Below, in pieces: positions 48,101 through 55,855 of a stretch of DNA of 64,000 nucleotides; within the stretch, counting starts at the first letter, position 1, and every line of letters starts with the position of its first letter. The notes below the pieces were generated by a model. That model was not told the origin of the DNA. It saw only the letters and a program-made list of their open reading frames with translations, and ran no database searches. A program made the position numbers and the translations under genes. The DNA comes from Rhodocytophaga aerolata (lineage in GTDB: Bacteria; Bacteroidota; Bacteroidia; Cytophagales; 172606-1), in contig NZ_JAUKPO010000015.1 in the NCBI RefSeq assembly GCF_030503435.1, forward strand, positions 102,875 to 166,874. Direction: 5' to 3'.

Positions 48101-49400
48101 AGGAATTCACACCACCAATAGCAGGACCTCTTTTATCAGGCCAGGCTTGCAGCTCGGTAGATACTTTTAGCTTATATTGATCAAAGGGTATATTGGGATT
48201 TGGATGCAGAAAATGCAGATTCTTGGGTATTTGCTGATGCTTTAAGGCCAAAGCTACTTTAATTAAACCAGCAACTCCGGCAGCAGATTCCAGGTGTCCA
48301 ATGTTGCTCTTAACCGATCCGATTAATAACTTGTTGGAGTCTTCCCGTTTTTCGCCCAGTACGGTACCAAATGCTTTGGTTTCAATAGGATCTCCTACCG
48401 GTGTACCAGTACCATGTGCCTCTACATACCCAACCTGCTGAGGGTTTACCCCCGCATCGGCATAGGCATTCCGGAGCATATCTACCTGTGCATCATAACT
48501 AGGCACTGTAAACCCTTCTTCGGTATAGCCATCTGAATTTACGGCTGAACCACGGATAACGGCATAAATATGGTCTCCATTTTTTTCTGCCTGGGCCAAT
48601 GGTTTGAGAAATACCACGCCTGACCCTTCGCTGCGAACATATCCGTTTGCCCGGCTATCAAACGATTTACAATAGCCATCCGGGGATAAAAATCCTCCTT
48701 TCGACATCATAATAGACGATTCCGGGCGCAAAATCAGGTTTACCCCACCGGCCAGTGCCTGCGTACTCTCCCCAGACCATATACTCTGGCAAGCCAGATG
48801 CACGCCTACCAAAGAAGACGAACAAGCTGTATCCAGGGTCATGCTGGGGCCTTTCAGGTTGTATACATAGGAGATTCTGTTGGCAATAGCTGTCAGGGAT
48901 ACACCCATCGGCACATGCGGACTTATCTGGTTTCTTTGCAGGCTGGATACCTGGATATCCCAGTAATCATTCATGAACACACCCATATAGACTCCGGTTT
49001 TAGAACCTGAGAATTGCTCCAGGGTAATACCGGCATCTTCCAAAGCCTGGTAAGTAATTTCGAGCAACAGGCGTTGCTGTGGATCAATGCGGGAAGCTTC
49101 AGCCGGGAAAATATCAAAAAATTCGGCATCAAACTTATCAACATCCGGTATAAATCCGCCTTTGGCAGACTTTATTTTGCCAGCTTTGGAAGCATTCGGG
49201 TCATAAAACGCATCCAGACGCCAGCGGTCTGCCGGAACATCTGTAATAGCATCCATGCCGTTTTTTAAACCGTTCCAAAATTCCTCCGGGCTGTTTGTAT
49301 TTCCAGGAAACCGGCAACCTATGCCGATAATGGCAATAGGTTCTTTTGCAATAGTTGATTGCCTCTCAGATTCCTGAGTGGACGAAGACTGTTTACTCAT
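42114..49400 (-). CDS. Single-module highly reducing type I polyketide synthase with thioesterase
   Basis: 2428 residues, a complete reducing module. KS is at about 18-450, active Cys193 (DTACSSS) with His329 and His369. AT is about 555-860, Ser647 in GHSIG, with VPFHSH near 748 suggesting malonyl-CoA. DH is about 915-1195, His950 (HxxxGxxxxP) and Asp1118. ER is about 1455-1780 (HAASGGVGLAA). KR is about 1795-1975 with GGASGFG and Tyr1947, an LDD-type loop. ACP is about 2075-2150, Ser2113. TE is about 2190-2428, Ser2268 (GHSFGG). No methyltransferase domain was seen. Such an enzyme can make fully saturated chains iteratively. The TE resembles type II editing thioesterases (LPGRENRS), so release or editing is possible. 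The dedicated PPTase gene is next door. Confidence 0.93.
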   Translation of the reverse strand: MSKQSSSTQESERQSTIAKEPIAIIGIGCRFPGNTNSPEEFWNGLKNGMDAITDVPADRWRLDAFYDPNASKAGKIKSAKGGFIPDVDKFDAEFFDIFPAEASRIDPQQRLLLEITYQALEDAGITLEQFSGSKTGVYMGVFMNDYWDIQVSSLQRNQISPHVPMGVSLTAIANRISYVYNLKGPSMTLDTACSSSLVGVHLACQSIWSGESTQALAGGVNLILRPESSIMMSKGGFLSPDGYCKSFDSRANGYVRSEGSGVVFLKPLAQAEKNGDHIYAVIRGSAVNSDGYTEEGFTVPSYDAQVDMLRNAYADAGVNPQQVGYVEAHGTGTPVGDPIETKAFGTVLGEKREDSNKLLIGSVKSNIGHLESAAGVAGLIKVALALKHQQIPKNLHFLHPNPNIPFDQYKLKVSTELQAWPDKRGPAIGGVNSFGAGGTNAHVVLQEYQLPKIPALPTLETPADDEQLQLFTLSAKNAEALKATIQKYIPFLQNTEASLRNICFSAATRRSVHPYKLTVAARSKHMLLAHLEAYLADESRPGMYAGKDAGKRSKLGFIYSGQGPQWFAMGQQLLNSSAVFREVILRIDQLFSKIADWSLLEEMSRNEATSRIGETRIAQPAIMAIQIGLTEVWKSWGILPDGVVGHSIGEVAAAYAAGALTLEQAVEVIYHRSRGQDKATDKGRMLAVGLPLDAARKEINGWEAQVSVAAINGPKMVALSGDTEVIERIAQSLDKRDVFHRILKVNVPFHSHHMEPLKEELISSLEQLIPSKALVPLYSTVTGKQEDGTHLVSSYWFQNVREPVYFTDALQQMVNDGYDTFIEIAPHPVLAEGATELLHSNIRNGLVLPSLRRKEEEEVTMMGTLGKLFVHGYPLNWQKLFNDSCQFVKLPAYAWQHESYWFESDEHKQKRLGSTLHPYLDTCKQSAVDANLLLWDLSIDKQVFPYLEDHKVDGTIVFPGTGHLEIAHAIAYTSFPDKFSFLEDIHFEAALFLPEEGESPEIRLEISSLEGDYVLCSKPRNSQEATWTKHSRGKINTLSTMAPATRVDLEAIRKRVNTQLSVTDYYLELKEDGLQYGESFRCIQKLWRSETEVLGALALDKSTVYGLEKYHFHPALLDACLHIIFAVKPGTDTERRGVYLPVHIERLQMYQQPGTNVFSYVQLTQINDSFLTGDFFILSETGETIAQIQEVTCKYIEGSRGEQPNDLYNGMYTYQWERMTEQETSAIPHAAQTIGSTGTASAETYLIFTDSKGIGKQLADRLQASGIQPTVLKKGNAFDATASQQAMDQVFETMWLQGKKVQKIIYLWGLDTEFSETLTCQELAMQQQLLTQQTMSMLKAVVNNGIEPAIYMVTQGVEALSAEEAVNVSQAAMYGLGRVLKNEYPFIPLSILDISQQVTAAEIDNLYKECISRQASATELALRGTSKYLRKLEKVTAESATMTASKTVAALRYPFRAVVKAYGVLDGIVFQETKRPLPKADEVEIEVRAAGLNFKDVLNTMGLLSNEAVEGGVVGKNLGLECAGIITAVGANVQGYAIGDAVMAWASDSFAGYTIAHISCVVPKPAHLTFEQATTIPVVYLTAYYSLYHLGRISEGDRVLIHAASGGVGLAAIQLAQLAGAEIIATAGSEEKRAYLRSLGIPHVFDSRSLQFAEQVMDVTGGKGVDLVLNSLSGKAITQSIKCLAPFGKFIEIGKADIYNDAKLGLKRFGNNLSYHAVDVDRLMLQKPKLGKKLFTEIQAMLVSGQLTALPYTTFPVAKLSEALAYMSKAVHVGKLVISVDEHPVNVTPAENLVLDAKGTYVISGGASGFGLELATWLTQKGARYVVLLSRSGCKTDEDTQAVLSMMQQGVGVVLESVDITNAAAIQKVFNRIKDTMPPVKGIIHSAAILDDATIPNMDQSRFQRVFDTKVLGAWNLHQASLNEPVDFFLMLSSISAIFGLPGQSNYSAANNFLDKLAHYRQSKGLAASSVNLGVLGMYAGMSKEGGQVINVLANQGWLPLTLTQVTAKLENILLQKPAQRMAANLDWKRFKEFFTHLNSDSRFAHLMTSEGLKNKSGSSTNAALVDQLIALPAETQPAFLQEKLAESLAKILGTSASKIDCTLSISKIGLDSLMLNQLRNWIQQKMGINYPLMKIAKGPSIAELATQLIGELSVGNTPAQAAAADTSGIASETDIEVLDTWMVRNKKNTQAIKTRIFCIHPVGAGASMFSHFMYNPPQETDVLAFQLPGRENRSAEVPYENMDLLIQDMARVIAPYLDKPFIILGHSFGGIIGFELIRYLRKHFGVTPLQLFITGTIPPQLTKRWKETDSIRETAVFTNSEEKLLSLMTYIDDVEFLKRILPVMRKDMPLIMSYRYEEQALFDFPIYAFAADKDEVVLVEQIRSWKQQTASTFSMEVVEGDHWFLSRNKELILSRLTEALQVAVAHS

Positions 49401-49835
49401 TATTTAGTAAGGAGAAAGATTTAGGAGTACAAGAAAAATTCTTAAAAGATATATCCTGACAGGATATTTTTAGGAGGTGGTTTATACGATCTTTATTCCA
49501 TTACCCGGCTTCCGGAAGCCAGAGGTAGTAGAATACGATTTACATGCAAAAGATCTTCAGAAGATGATGTACAAATATACAGCTGCCTTACGTATGTAAT
49601 CAAGCGACGATTCTGCAAAAATACTAACATCTCTGAGGACAGAAAACAGCTCTGAAATGTGGACTGAATGAGAAGAATGGCCTTTTCTTAGGGGAAACTT
49701 TCCTGCTCATTATAACATAGGGTATTTGAAAAGAAGATAAATACTTTCTGTTTATTTTCCGTATACTCCTATTTATTACATTTAAGCCGGAAGCATATAT
49801 TTAAAAGAAAAGGAGATTTCCTGTGATCTGTACCT
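49401..49835. other. Divergent promoter region of the PKS
   Basis: 435 bases between the PKS (leftward) and the repeat protein at 49836 (rightward). It holds a perfect short palindrome at 49451-49467, listed separately. No gene is apparent. Confidence 0.5.
49451..49467. promoter_or_regulatory. Palindrome upstream of PKS
   Basis: ATATCCTG-A-CAGGATAT: perfect 8-base arms, centred about 60 bases from the PKS start codon. It fits a dimeric-regulator operator near a promoter. No regulator gene is visible next to the PKS, so the binding protein is unknown. Confidence 0.5.
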
Positions 49836-51323
49836 ATGCAGCATTTGAAAAAGTTGATCCACCTCATTAACCAGAAGGGGAAGAAAAATATCGTACTTTT
49901 TGAACAACTCACCATCAAACCTGGCAAAGAACAATCTTTGTTTCAAGGAGTCGTGAATGCAACATTTCACAACGATCATACTGCTTCAAAGTACCTGTAT
50001 AAATCGCTTCCGGAAGATACCAGGTATGTCATTCTAAAGTCGCGGCTGGAAGCAAAACTACTCAATTACCTGTTGTTTCTGGATTTGACCGAAAGCAACC
50101 AGAAGCAGGATGACAGTGCTAAAAGACGGTGTGAACTGTTAGTTCATCAGGCAAAATTATTGAGCAGGCAGAGGGAATACCAGATGAGTGAAAAAATTCT
50201 AAGGAAAGCCATCCGAATGGCCAAAGAATATGAATATACGGCTTTGCAGATTGAAGCCCAGGAACTGCTCCTGCATATTTATTTTACGGAAGAAGCCCTT
50301 ACTTCTTACCAGACTCTGAAAGTACAATATAGCCAGCAAAGGCAAATATTAGCAGCCGAACGGGATGCCTTTTTGCTGTATCAGCAGGCCCAGCTGGAGT
50401 TGTTGCAAGACAAAACTACAGAAGACACCTTAGAATATATTTACTCGATTACCCAACAATTGCAGCAACGCTGGCAACAATTTCAATCGTTTACCCTATT
50501 TGATTTATACTACCGGCTTCATGTCAGGCAGTTAGAGCTGGAAGAATCCTATCCGCAACTGCTGGTTTTAACAGCCATGGCTGAAGAATTCGTTAAAGAG
50601 CTAAAAGTAAATGACAAGCGGTTTAATTATTTGCATAATTATCGTTTGCGTTTATATGCTTCTTTACGCGCAGGGGAATTGGAGGCTGGGCTACGCTTAG
50701 CTGAGCAGGGAATCCCTCTTTTTGATCCTTCTTCTGAAGATTGGTTAGGCTTTACAGAAAGTTATTTTCTGCTTTCCCTGCATAGCAAACACTATCAGCA
50801 AGCTTCGGCACTTTTAAAACAGGTAGAACATAGCCCCATTTTTACCAAAGCTCCTGTTGTTAGTAAAGAGAAATGGTATCTGTATAAAGCCTTTTTGCAT
50901 TTGATGAGTGTAGAGCAGGCCGATGGGTTGCCGTTTGACTATGAGACCCTCCGGCAAAAGTTACCCCAAAGCAGAAAAGATAAACAGGGTTTGAATATAG
51001 CTTTACTCCTGATAGAATTTTGCTATCTGTTATTGACCCATCAAAAAAATGCGTTAACTAAAAAAGCAGAGACGTACAAAAAGTATTTAGAGCGGCACTT
51101 TACTACCCCTAACTTACTCAGGGAACGTATATTTTTTTTACTGATGCTGTATGTTATCCGCCATAATTTCAGAATTGAACCTATTGAACAAAAATCAGCA
51201 AAGTTATTTAATCAATTAAAACAAAGTTTATTACCCAGGGGAGCTCATGTAAGCAGAATTGAAATTGTCCCTTATCCTCAGTTGTGGGAGAAAATAAAAG
51301 AGATTTTACGCCAGAAAGAGTAA
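49836..51323 (+). CDS. Helical-repeat (TPR-like) protein of unknown function
   Basis: 495 residues, nearly all helical. Leucine/glutamine-rich stretches resemble degenerate TPR helices (for example AELKVNDKRFNYLHNYRLRLYASLRAGELEAGL and AKLLSRQREYQMSEKILRKAIRMAKEYE). No signal peptide and no membrane segment, so cytosolic. Not assigned to a named family. It is divergent from the PKS and shares its upstream region, but the link to the PKS is only positional. The Q-rich part (about 145-220) could be partly disordered. Confidence 0.7.
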   Translation: MQHLKKLIHLINQKGKKNIVLFEQLTIKPGKEQSLFQGVVNATFHNDHTASKYLYKSLPEDTRYVILKSRLEAKLLNYLLFLDLTESNQKQDDSAKRRCELLVHQAKLLSRQREYQMSEKILRKAIRMAKEYEYTALQIEAQELLLHIYFTEEALTSYQTLKVQYSQQRQILAAERDAFLLYQQAQLELLQDKTTEDTLEYIYSITQQLQQRWQQFQSFTLFDLYYRLHVRQLELEESYPQLLVLTAMAEEFVKELKVNDKRFNYLHNYRLRLYASLRAGELEAGLRLAEQGIPLFDPSSEDWLGFTESYFLLSLHSKHYQQASALLKQVEHSPIFTKAPVVSKEKWYLYKAFLHLMSVEQADGLPFDYETLRQKLPQSRKDKQGLNIALLLIEFCYLLLTHQKNALTKKAETYKKYLERHFTTPNLLRERIFFLLMLYVIRHNFRIEPIEQKSAKLFNQLKQSLLPRGAHVSRIEIVPYPQLWEKIKEILRQKE

Positions 51324-51431
51324 GTTCAAGGTACTATTACAGTCCAGATAAGCTGATTTATGCTTTGGCAGGGCACCCACATGCTAGGTGTAAAGTTGAC
51401 TACTACCTTTGCATCAACTGTGTAAGGATGA

Positions 51432-53822
51432 TTAAAAGTAAACGGTAAACGTGCTGCCCTCATTTTCTATGCTTTCAACCGCAATTGATCCTCCGTTATT
51501 TTCGAGCATCCGCTTTATCATGTACAGGCCCACACCCGAGCCTTCTACATGGTCATGAAAACGTCTGAACATCGTGAACAGATTTTGTTGTTGAAGGGCA
51601 GATAACCCCAATCCGTTGTCAGTTATGCTGAGCATTACCTGATTGTTCACCAGCTTTGTATCTATGGAAATTTTAGCCGGACGTTCTGTTGAACGGTATT
51701 TGATCGCATTGCTGAGCAAGTTAAAAAGTATGCTCCTTACATTTTGCCGGGAGTATACGACAGAAGCTACCTCCACTTTCTCTTGAATTTCAACGCCTGC
51801 CTCCTGAATAGTATCCTGCAAATCTGCTTTAATATCGACTAATATATCAGAAAAATATACCGTTTCCCGTTTATCATCCAGGTTTCGCTGAACTTTGGCT
51901 ATTTGGGTTAAATCTTCAACAGTGCGGCTTAAACGAGTGATCGATTCATCAATAAGGGAGGTTACGTGCAAAGCATCTTCATCTAATTTCCCATTCATTC
52001 GCTTACGAAACAAAGCGAGCAGCCCTTTCAGCGAATTTACCGGAGATTTCAGATCATGAGAAGCGGCATATACAAAATTATCCAGATCTACATTCACTTT
52101 GCCCAGCTGTTCGTTTGAAATTTTCAGCGCTTCGTTGTTCGACAGCAGCGCTTCATTGGTGGCAGCCAGTTTTTCGTTTGTGGAAGCCAGTTCCTGGCTT
52201 AGCGATTGAAGCTTTTCTTCATCAACTTTTTTATCGGTAATGTCCATCACGACTCCTGCCATTCGGGTGGGCACTTTTTCTTCATAAAAAGTCTGACCTC
52301 GCAGGACTAGCCATCTGGTAGTTCCATCGGTACGCCTGATCTGTATTTCTGCATTTAGCTCTCCGGTGGTCAGCGCTTTTTTGAAAAGCTCCTGTACTCT
52401 AGGTTGCTCTGCCGGTTCTGCATGATTTACAAACTGCTCTAAGCCCCAGTGAGGCAACAAGCTGGTATAGCCAAATAACTGATCGTGTTGAAGCGAGCGG
52501 ATAGATTCATTGGTTTGTAAGTCTAACTGCCAAGTACCCATTTTGCCGGCTTCCAAAGCCAGTCTTAAATTTTGCTCACTCTGTTCTATCTTCTTTCGGG
52601 CAAGTAGTTGCTCAGTAATCTCATAGGCAAAAACTAAAATACCATTGATCTTCCCTGTCACATCGTGCATGGCTTTGTAGATGAAGTTCACATAAATTTC
52701 TTCTCTGGTGCCATTGTTAAACCGGTCGATATTCACCCTAACCTCGTTACCAATATAGGTTTCTCCGGTTTTATACACGTTATCTAAAATTGTTTTGAAC
52801 GGCTGGTCTTTTAGTTCCGGGAGTGCTTCTAGGATGGTTTTCCCTTGTAATTGCCGGTTAGAGAAAAGCTGTTGATACAAAGGATTAACCAGGTCAAAAA
52901 TATGATCAGGCCCGGTAAAGGTACAAATCATGGCCGGAGCATCCATAAAAATCTCCTGAAGCAGTTTCCATTGTTTCTCGGCTTCCTGCCGGGCGGCCTG
53001 TTCCCGGATTACCTGTGTTTCCCGTTCTGCTGCTTGTTTCTGGGCAGTAATGTCCATAACAATACCCGACAAGGCAGTTGGCACTCCCTTTATATTGAAA
53101 GATGCTTCTCCCTTCAGATGTATCCAGCAAATTTGTTTATCGGCTCTCCGGATGCGCATCTGGCAGTCCAGATACCCGGTTACCAGCGCCTGCTGATAGA
53201 TTTCTTTAACCATTGCCCGGTCTTCGGGGGCAACGTGTGCAAGTAATATAGGAAAATTCCACTCCGGCACTGCTTCAGCATAGCCAAATATCTGGTCGTA
53301 GCCTATGGATCTGGTAGTAGTTCCTACGATCAGATCTTCATGCCAGGTACCCATTTTGCCGGCTTCCAGGGCTACTTTCAACACTTCTTCATTGCGTTCT
53401 GCTTTCTGCCTGGCTTTTACGGAGTTGGTTACTTCATTAGCCACTTGAATCACACCAATAATTTCACCTTCATTGCTTAACAAAGGCTGATACAGAATAT
53501 TAAAATAACACAGTTCTATCCGGCCTTTACGCTCCAGGGGGGCGGGCATTTCACTTCCTGAAAATGGCTCACCGGATGAGACAACTTTGGCTAAAATTTC
53601 TTCAAACCCCTGGCCGGAAACCTCAGGCAAGGCAACAAACAAGGGCTTATTCAATACCTGCTCTTTGGTACGGCCCCATATTTCACACATTTTGGGATTG
53701 GCAAATTCTATTATATGATCATTGCCCATATACACACCAATGGCAACAGGTGCTTGTGTATATAAATGCTGTAACCATTGACTTTCTTCTAAACTAGGGG
53801 TAGCTACTATTTTCGTCACCAA
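51432..53822 (-). CDS. PAS-rich sensor histidine kinase
   Basis: 796 residues, no membrane segment. Four PAS domains are at about 10-135, 146-265, 285-405 and 415-532. The second and fourth are near-duplicates (both contain LEAGKMGTW and an IRR-D/W ending). A short coiled coil (535-580) leads to HisKA with H589 (YAASHDLKSPVN), then HATPase with N-box FNLLSNAIKYRS and GSGVGLYMIKRML. No receiver domain. It autophosphorylates and passes phosphate to a separate response regulator, not obvious nearby. Cytosolic PAS sensors commonly respond to redox, light or small ligands. Confidence 0.9.
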   Translation of the reverse strand: MVTKIVATPSLEESQWLQHLYTQAPVAIGVYMGNDHIIEFANPKMCEIWGRTKEQVLNKPLFVALPEVSGQGFEEILAKVVSSGEPFSGSEMPAPLERKGRIELCYFNILYQPLLSNEGEIIGVIQVANEVTNSVKARQKAERNEEVLKVALEAGKMGTWHEDLIVGTTTRSIGYDQIFGYAEAVPEWNFPILLAHVAPEDRAMVKEIYQQALVTGYLDCQMRIRRADKQICWIHLKGEASFNIKGVPTALSGIVMDITAQKQAAERETQVIREQAARQEAEKQWKLLQEIFMDAPAMICTFTGPDHIFDLVNPLYQQLFSNRQLQGKTILEALPELKDQPFKTILDNVYKTGETYIGNEVRVNIDRFNNGTREEIYVNFIYKAMHDVTGKINGILVFAYEITEQLLARKKIEQSEQNLRLALEAGKMGTWQLDLQTNESIRSLQHDQLFGYTSLLPHWGLEQFVNHAEPAEQPRVQELFKKALTTGELNAEIQIRRTDGTTRWLVLRGQTFYEEKVPTRMAGVVMDITDKKVDEEKLQSLSQELASTNEKLAATNEALLSNNEALKISNEQLGKVNVDLDNFVYAASHDLKSPVNSLKGLLALFRKRMNGKLDEDALHVTSLIDESITRLSRTVEDLTQIAKVQRNLDDKRETVYFSDILVDIKADLQDTIQEAGVEIQEKVEVASVVYSRQNVRSILFNLLSNAIKYRSTERPAKISIDTKLVNNQVMLSITDNGLGLSALQQQNLFTMFRRFHDHVEGSGVGLYMIKRMLENNGGSIAVESIENEGSTFTVYF

Positions 53823-54241
53823 TTGTATAAATTATAGATCCACACTTTGTAAAATAACGGTTTCCTGGTGAGAGTTGGCTGGTAGAATATATCTACAAAA
53901 ATAGGTATAAAAATGATAAATACCCCAGACTCCGTGCACAACCCTTTTTATTTCTTTTATGAAAACTACCGGCATTCAGGTTTTAATCTTAATCAATCTT
54001 AAACTTCAGGTAAAATATTGATTTATTCAAAGCTACAAACTCTTTCACCAATCGGTAAACTTCAATTCTTAGAAACCCTTGCACTTGGAATCCGGGCTGA
54101 TGAATGTAAGCCGGGAAAATGCTTGTTTATAATATAGTATTTTCAAGAAATTTTCTCAGACTTTATTTGTCATATTGCCTCTGTTTTAAATACCATCTCT
54201 AGCCTGTCCATAGCCATTTCTTGCGGGTAAAGGTAGTATTC
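53823..54241. other. Intergenic region between two histidine kinase genes
   Basis: About 420 bases, AT-rich, both genes on the minus strand. It should hold the promoter of the PAS kinase gene's downstream neighbour only as a leader. I saw no hairpin, repeat or gene. Confidence 0.35.
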
Positions 54242-55540
54242 TTACCTACTACTTCTTGCCTCTTGTACCTGGGTTGCTGGCAGTTGTTTGGCCGATAATT
54301 TTTTTGGTAAGTATACACTAAAGGTGCTGCCCTTTTTTTCCTCGCTTTGTACTTCTATTGAACCTCCATGCATGGTAACAAATTCCTTACACAGCAATAG
54401 TCCCAGACCTGTCCCTTTTTCTTCGTTAGTGCCCAAAGAACTATGTTTGACGTCTAACCGGAATAATTTTTCCAGGATGTCCTTACTCATGCCTACGCCA
54501 GTGTCTTGTATGCTAAACGTTAGGTGAGTATCTGATGCTTCTACAAAGAGTTGTATCGTTCCGCCTTTTTTTGAAAACTTAATTGCATTGGCCAGTAAAT
54601 TCCGTACAATGGAATGCAGCATGTTCTCATCGGCTTCCAGAAAAAAAGTATCCTTAATTGAATTGATAATACCTACCTCTTTCGATTGAGCGGTTTCCTT
54701 CAACAAGTCTACAGCTTCTTTTATAACCTGCCCCAGGTCTACTGTTTGCGGATTAAATATCATATCACCTGTTTGGGTGCTTGCCCACTCTAATAAATTG
54801 GTGAGCAGCCGTTTCAGGCGATTTGAAGATATAAAAATCCCTTGTGCAAATTTTTCGATTTCTTCCTGTGATAAGGTATCTATATGATAAGCCAGCTGGT
54901 TAGCCGACCCAATTACTCCGTTAACCGGACTTAGCAGGTCATGGGCAATAATGGAAAAAAACCTGTCTTTTGACGCATTCAGTTTTTCCAACTGTTCGGT
55001 ACGAAGTTTTACTTTTCTCTCCAGTGATTCTTTCTCCCGTTCCAGCAATTTCTTTTGCTGATTCAATTCAAAAAAATTAATCACTTGTTGGGCAAGCAGC
55101 TGGAGTTCTCTTTTTTTTGTTTCGGTTAAGCGGCGTGGTACGATGTCAATGATGGCCAGAGAGCCTATTCTAAACCCTGCTTCATTTATCAATGGAGCCC
55201 CGCAATAATACCGGATCAATGGTTCACTGGTTACCAATGGATTATCTTCAAAACGTTCATCTGCATGCGTATCTGGCACTTCAAATACTTCAGTGTTCAT
55301 TATAGTATACTGGCAAAAAGAAATGCTCCGTTGTGTTTCCTGCACACTCAAACCCACATTAGCTTTAAACCATTGCCTGTTCTGATCCAGAATTGTGATA
55401 AGCGCAATAGGCACGCCGAATAAATTAGCCGTAAACTTGGTTAATTCATCGAGTTGTGGATCTTTTGCCGTATCTAAAATGTGATAGTCTAATAATGAAT
55501 GAAGTCTTGCAGCTTCATCATTTGGAAAGGGTTGAACCAT
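54242..55540 (-). CDS. GAF-domain sensor histidine kinase
   Basis: 432 residues, cytosolic. The GAF domain is at about 15-155 (LFGVPIALITILDQNRQWFKANVGL; FCQYTI; RYYCGAPLINEAGFRIGSLAIID). A coiled coil (160-190) leads to HisKA with H200 in FFSIIAHDLLSPVNG. The HATPase has LLANAIKFSKKGG and GTGLGLLLCKEFV. It resembles phytochrome-like and blue-light kinases only in its GAF. No bilin-type Cys motif was found at the expected site, so chromophore binding is doubtful. Response-regulator partner unknown. Confidence 0.88.
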   Translation of the reverse strand: MVQPFPNDEAARLHSLLDYHILDTAKDPQLDELTKFTANLFGVPIALITILDQNRQWFKANVGLSVQETQRSISFCQYTIMNTEVFEVPDTHADERFEDNPLVTSEPLIRYYCGAPLINEAGFRIGSLAIIDIVPRRLTETKKRELQLLAQQVINFFELNQQKKLLEREKESLERKVKLRTEQLEKLNASKDRFFSIIAHDLLSPVNGVIGSANQLAYHIDTLSQEEIEKFAQGIFISSNRLKRLLTNLLEWASTQTGDMIFNPQTVDLGQVIKEAVDLLKETAQSKEVGIINSIKDTFFLEADENMLHSIVRNLLANAIKFSKKGGTIQLFVEASDTHLTFSIQDTGVGMSKDILEKLFRLDVKHSSLGTNEEKGTGLGLLLCKEFVTMHGGSIEVQSEEKKGSTFSVYLPKKLSAKQLPATQVQEARSSR

Positions 55541-55855
55541 AGCGCATGTATTGCGGTTGAAAGCCAGAATAATAAAATAAGTTGCTTATTGGTTTACAGG
55601 TTAGGTGAGCACGTACTGCCAACAGAAGAAATTGTACGGCTATTTAAAAGCTGATCAGAATGGTTATAAGTAATAGCTTATACCTGACAACCCAAAAAAG
55701 GCACGTAATCCATTTCCGGTGATATCATACTGATTGGCACTAAACATCAGTTAAGCTAGTAAAATATTAGTTACCAAACAATAGTCTGAAAAGGGAATAA
55801 GTCAGAAACTGAATAGGTTAGATTACCTTTTACCTTTTTAGATTTTCACGAAAAC
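55541..55855. other. Intergenic region
   Basis: About 315 bases between minus-strand genes. It holds the upstream region of the GAF kinase gene. No hairpin or gene of note. Confidence 0.3.

Noticed and set aside
42114..49400. Many antisense frames of 60-130 codons within the PKS
   Set aside because: They are shadows of a long gene with intact catalytic motifs on the other strand.
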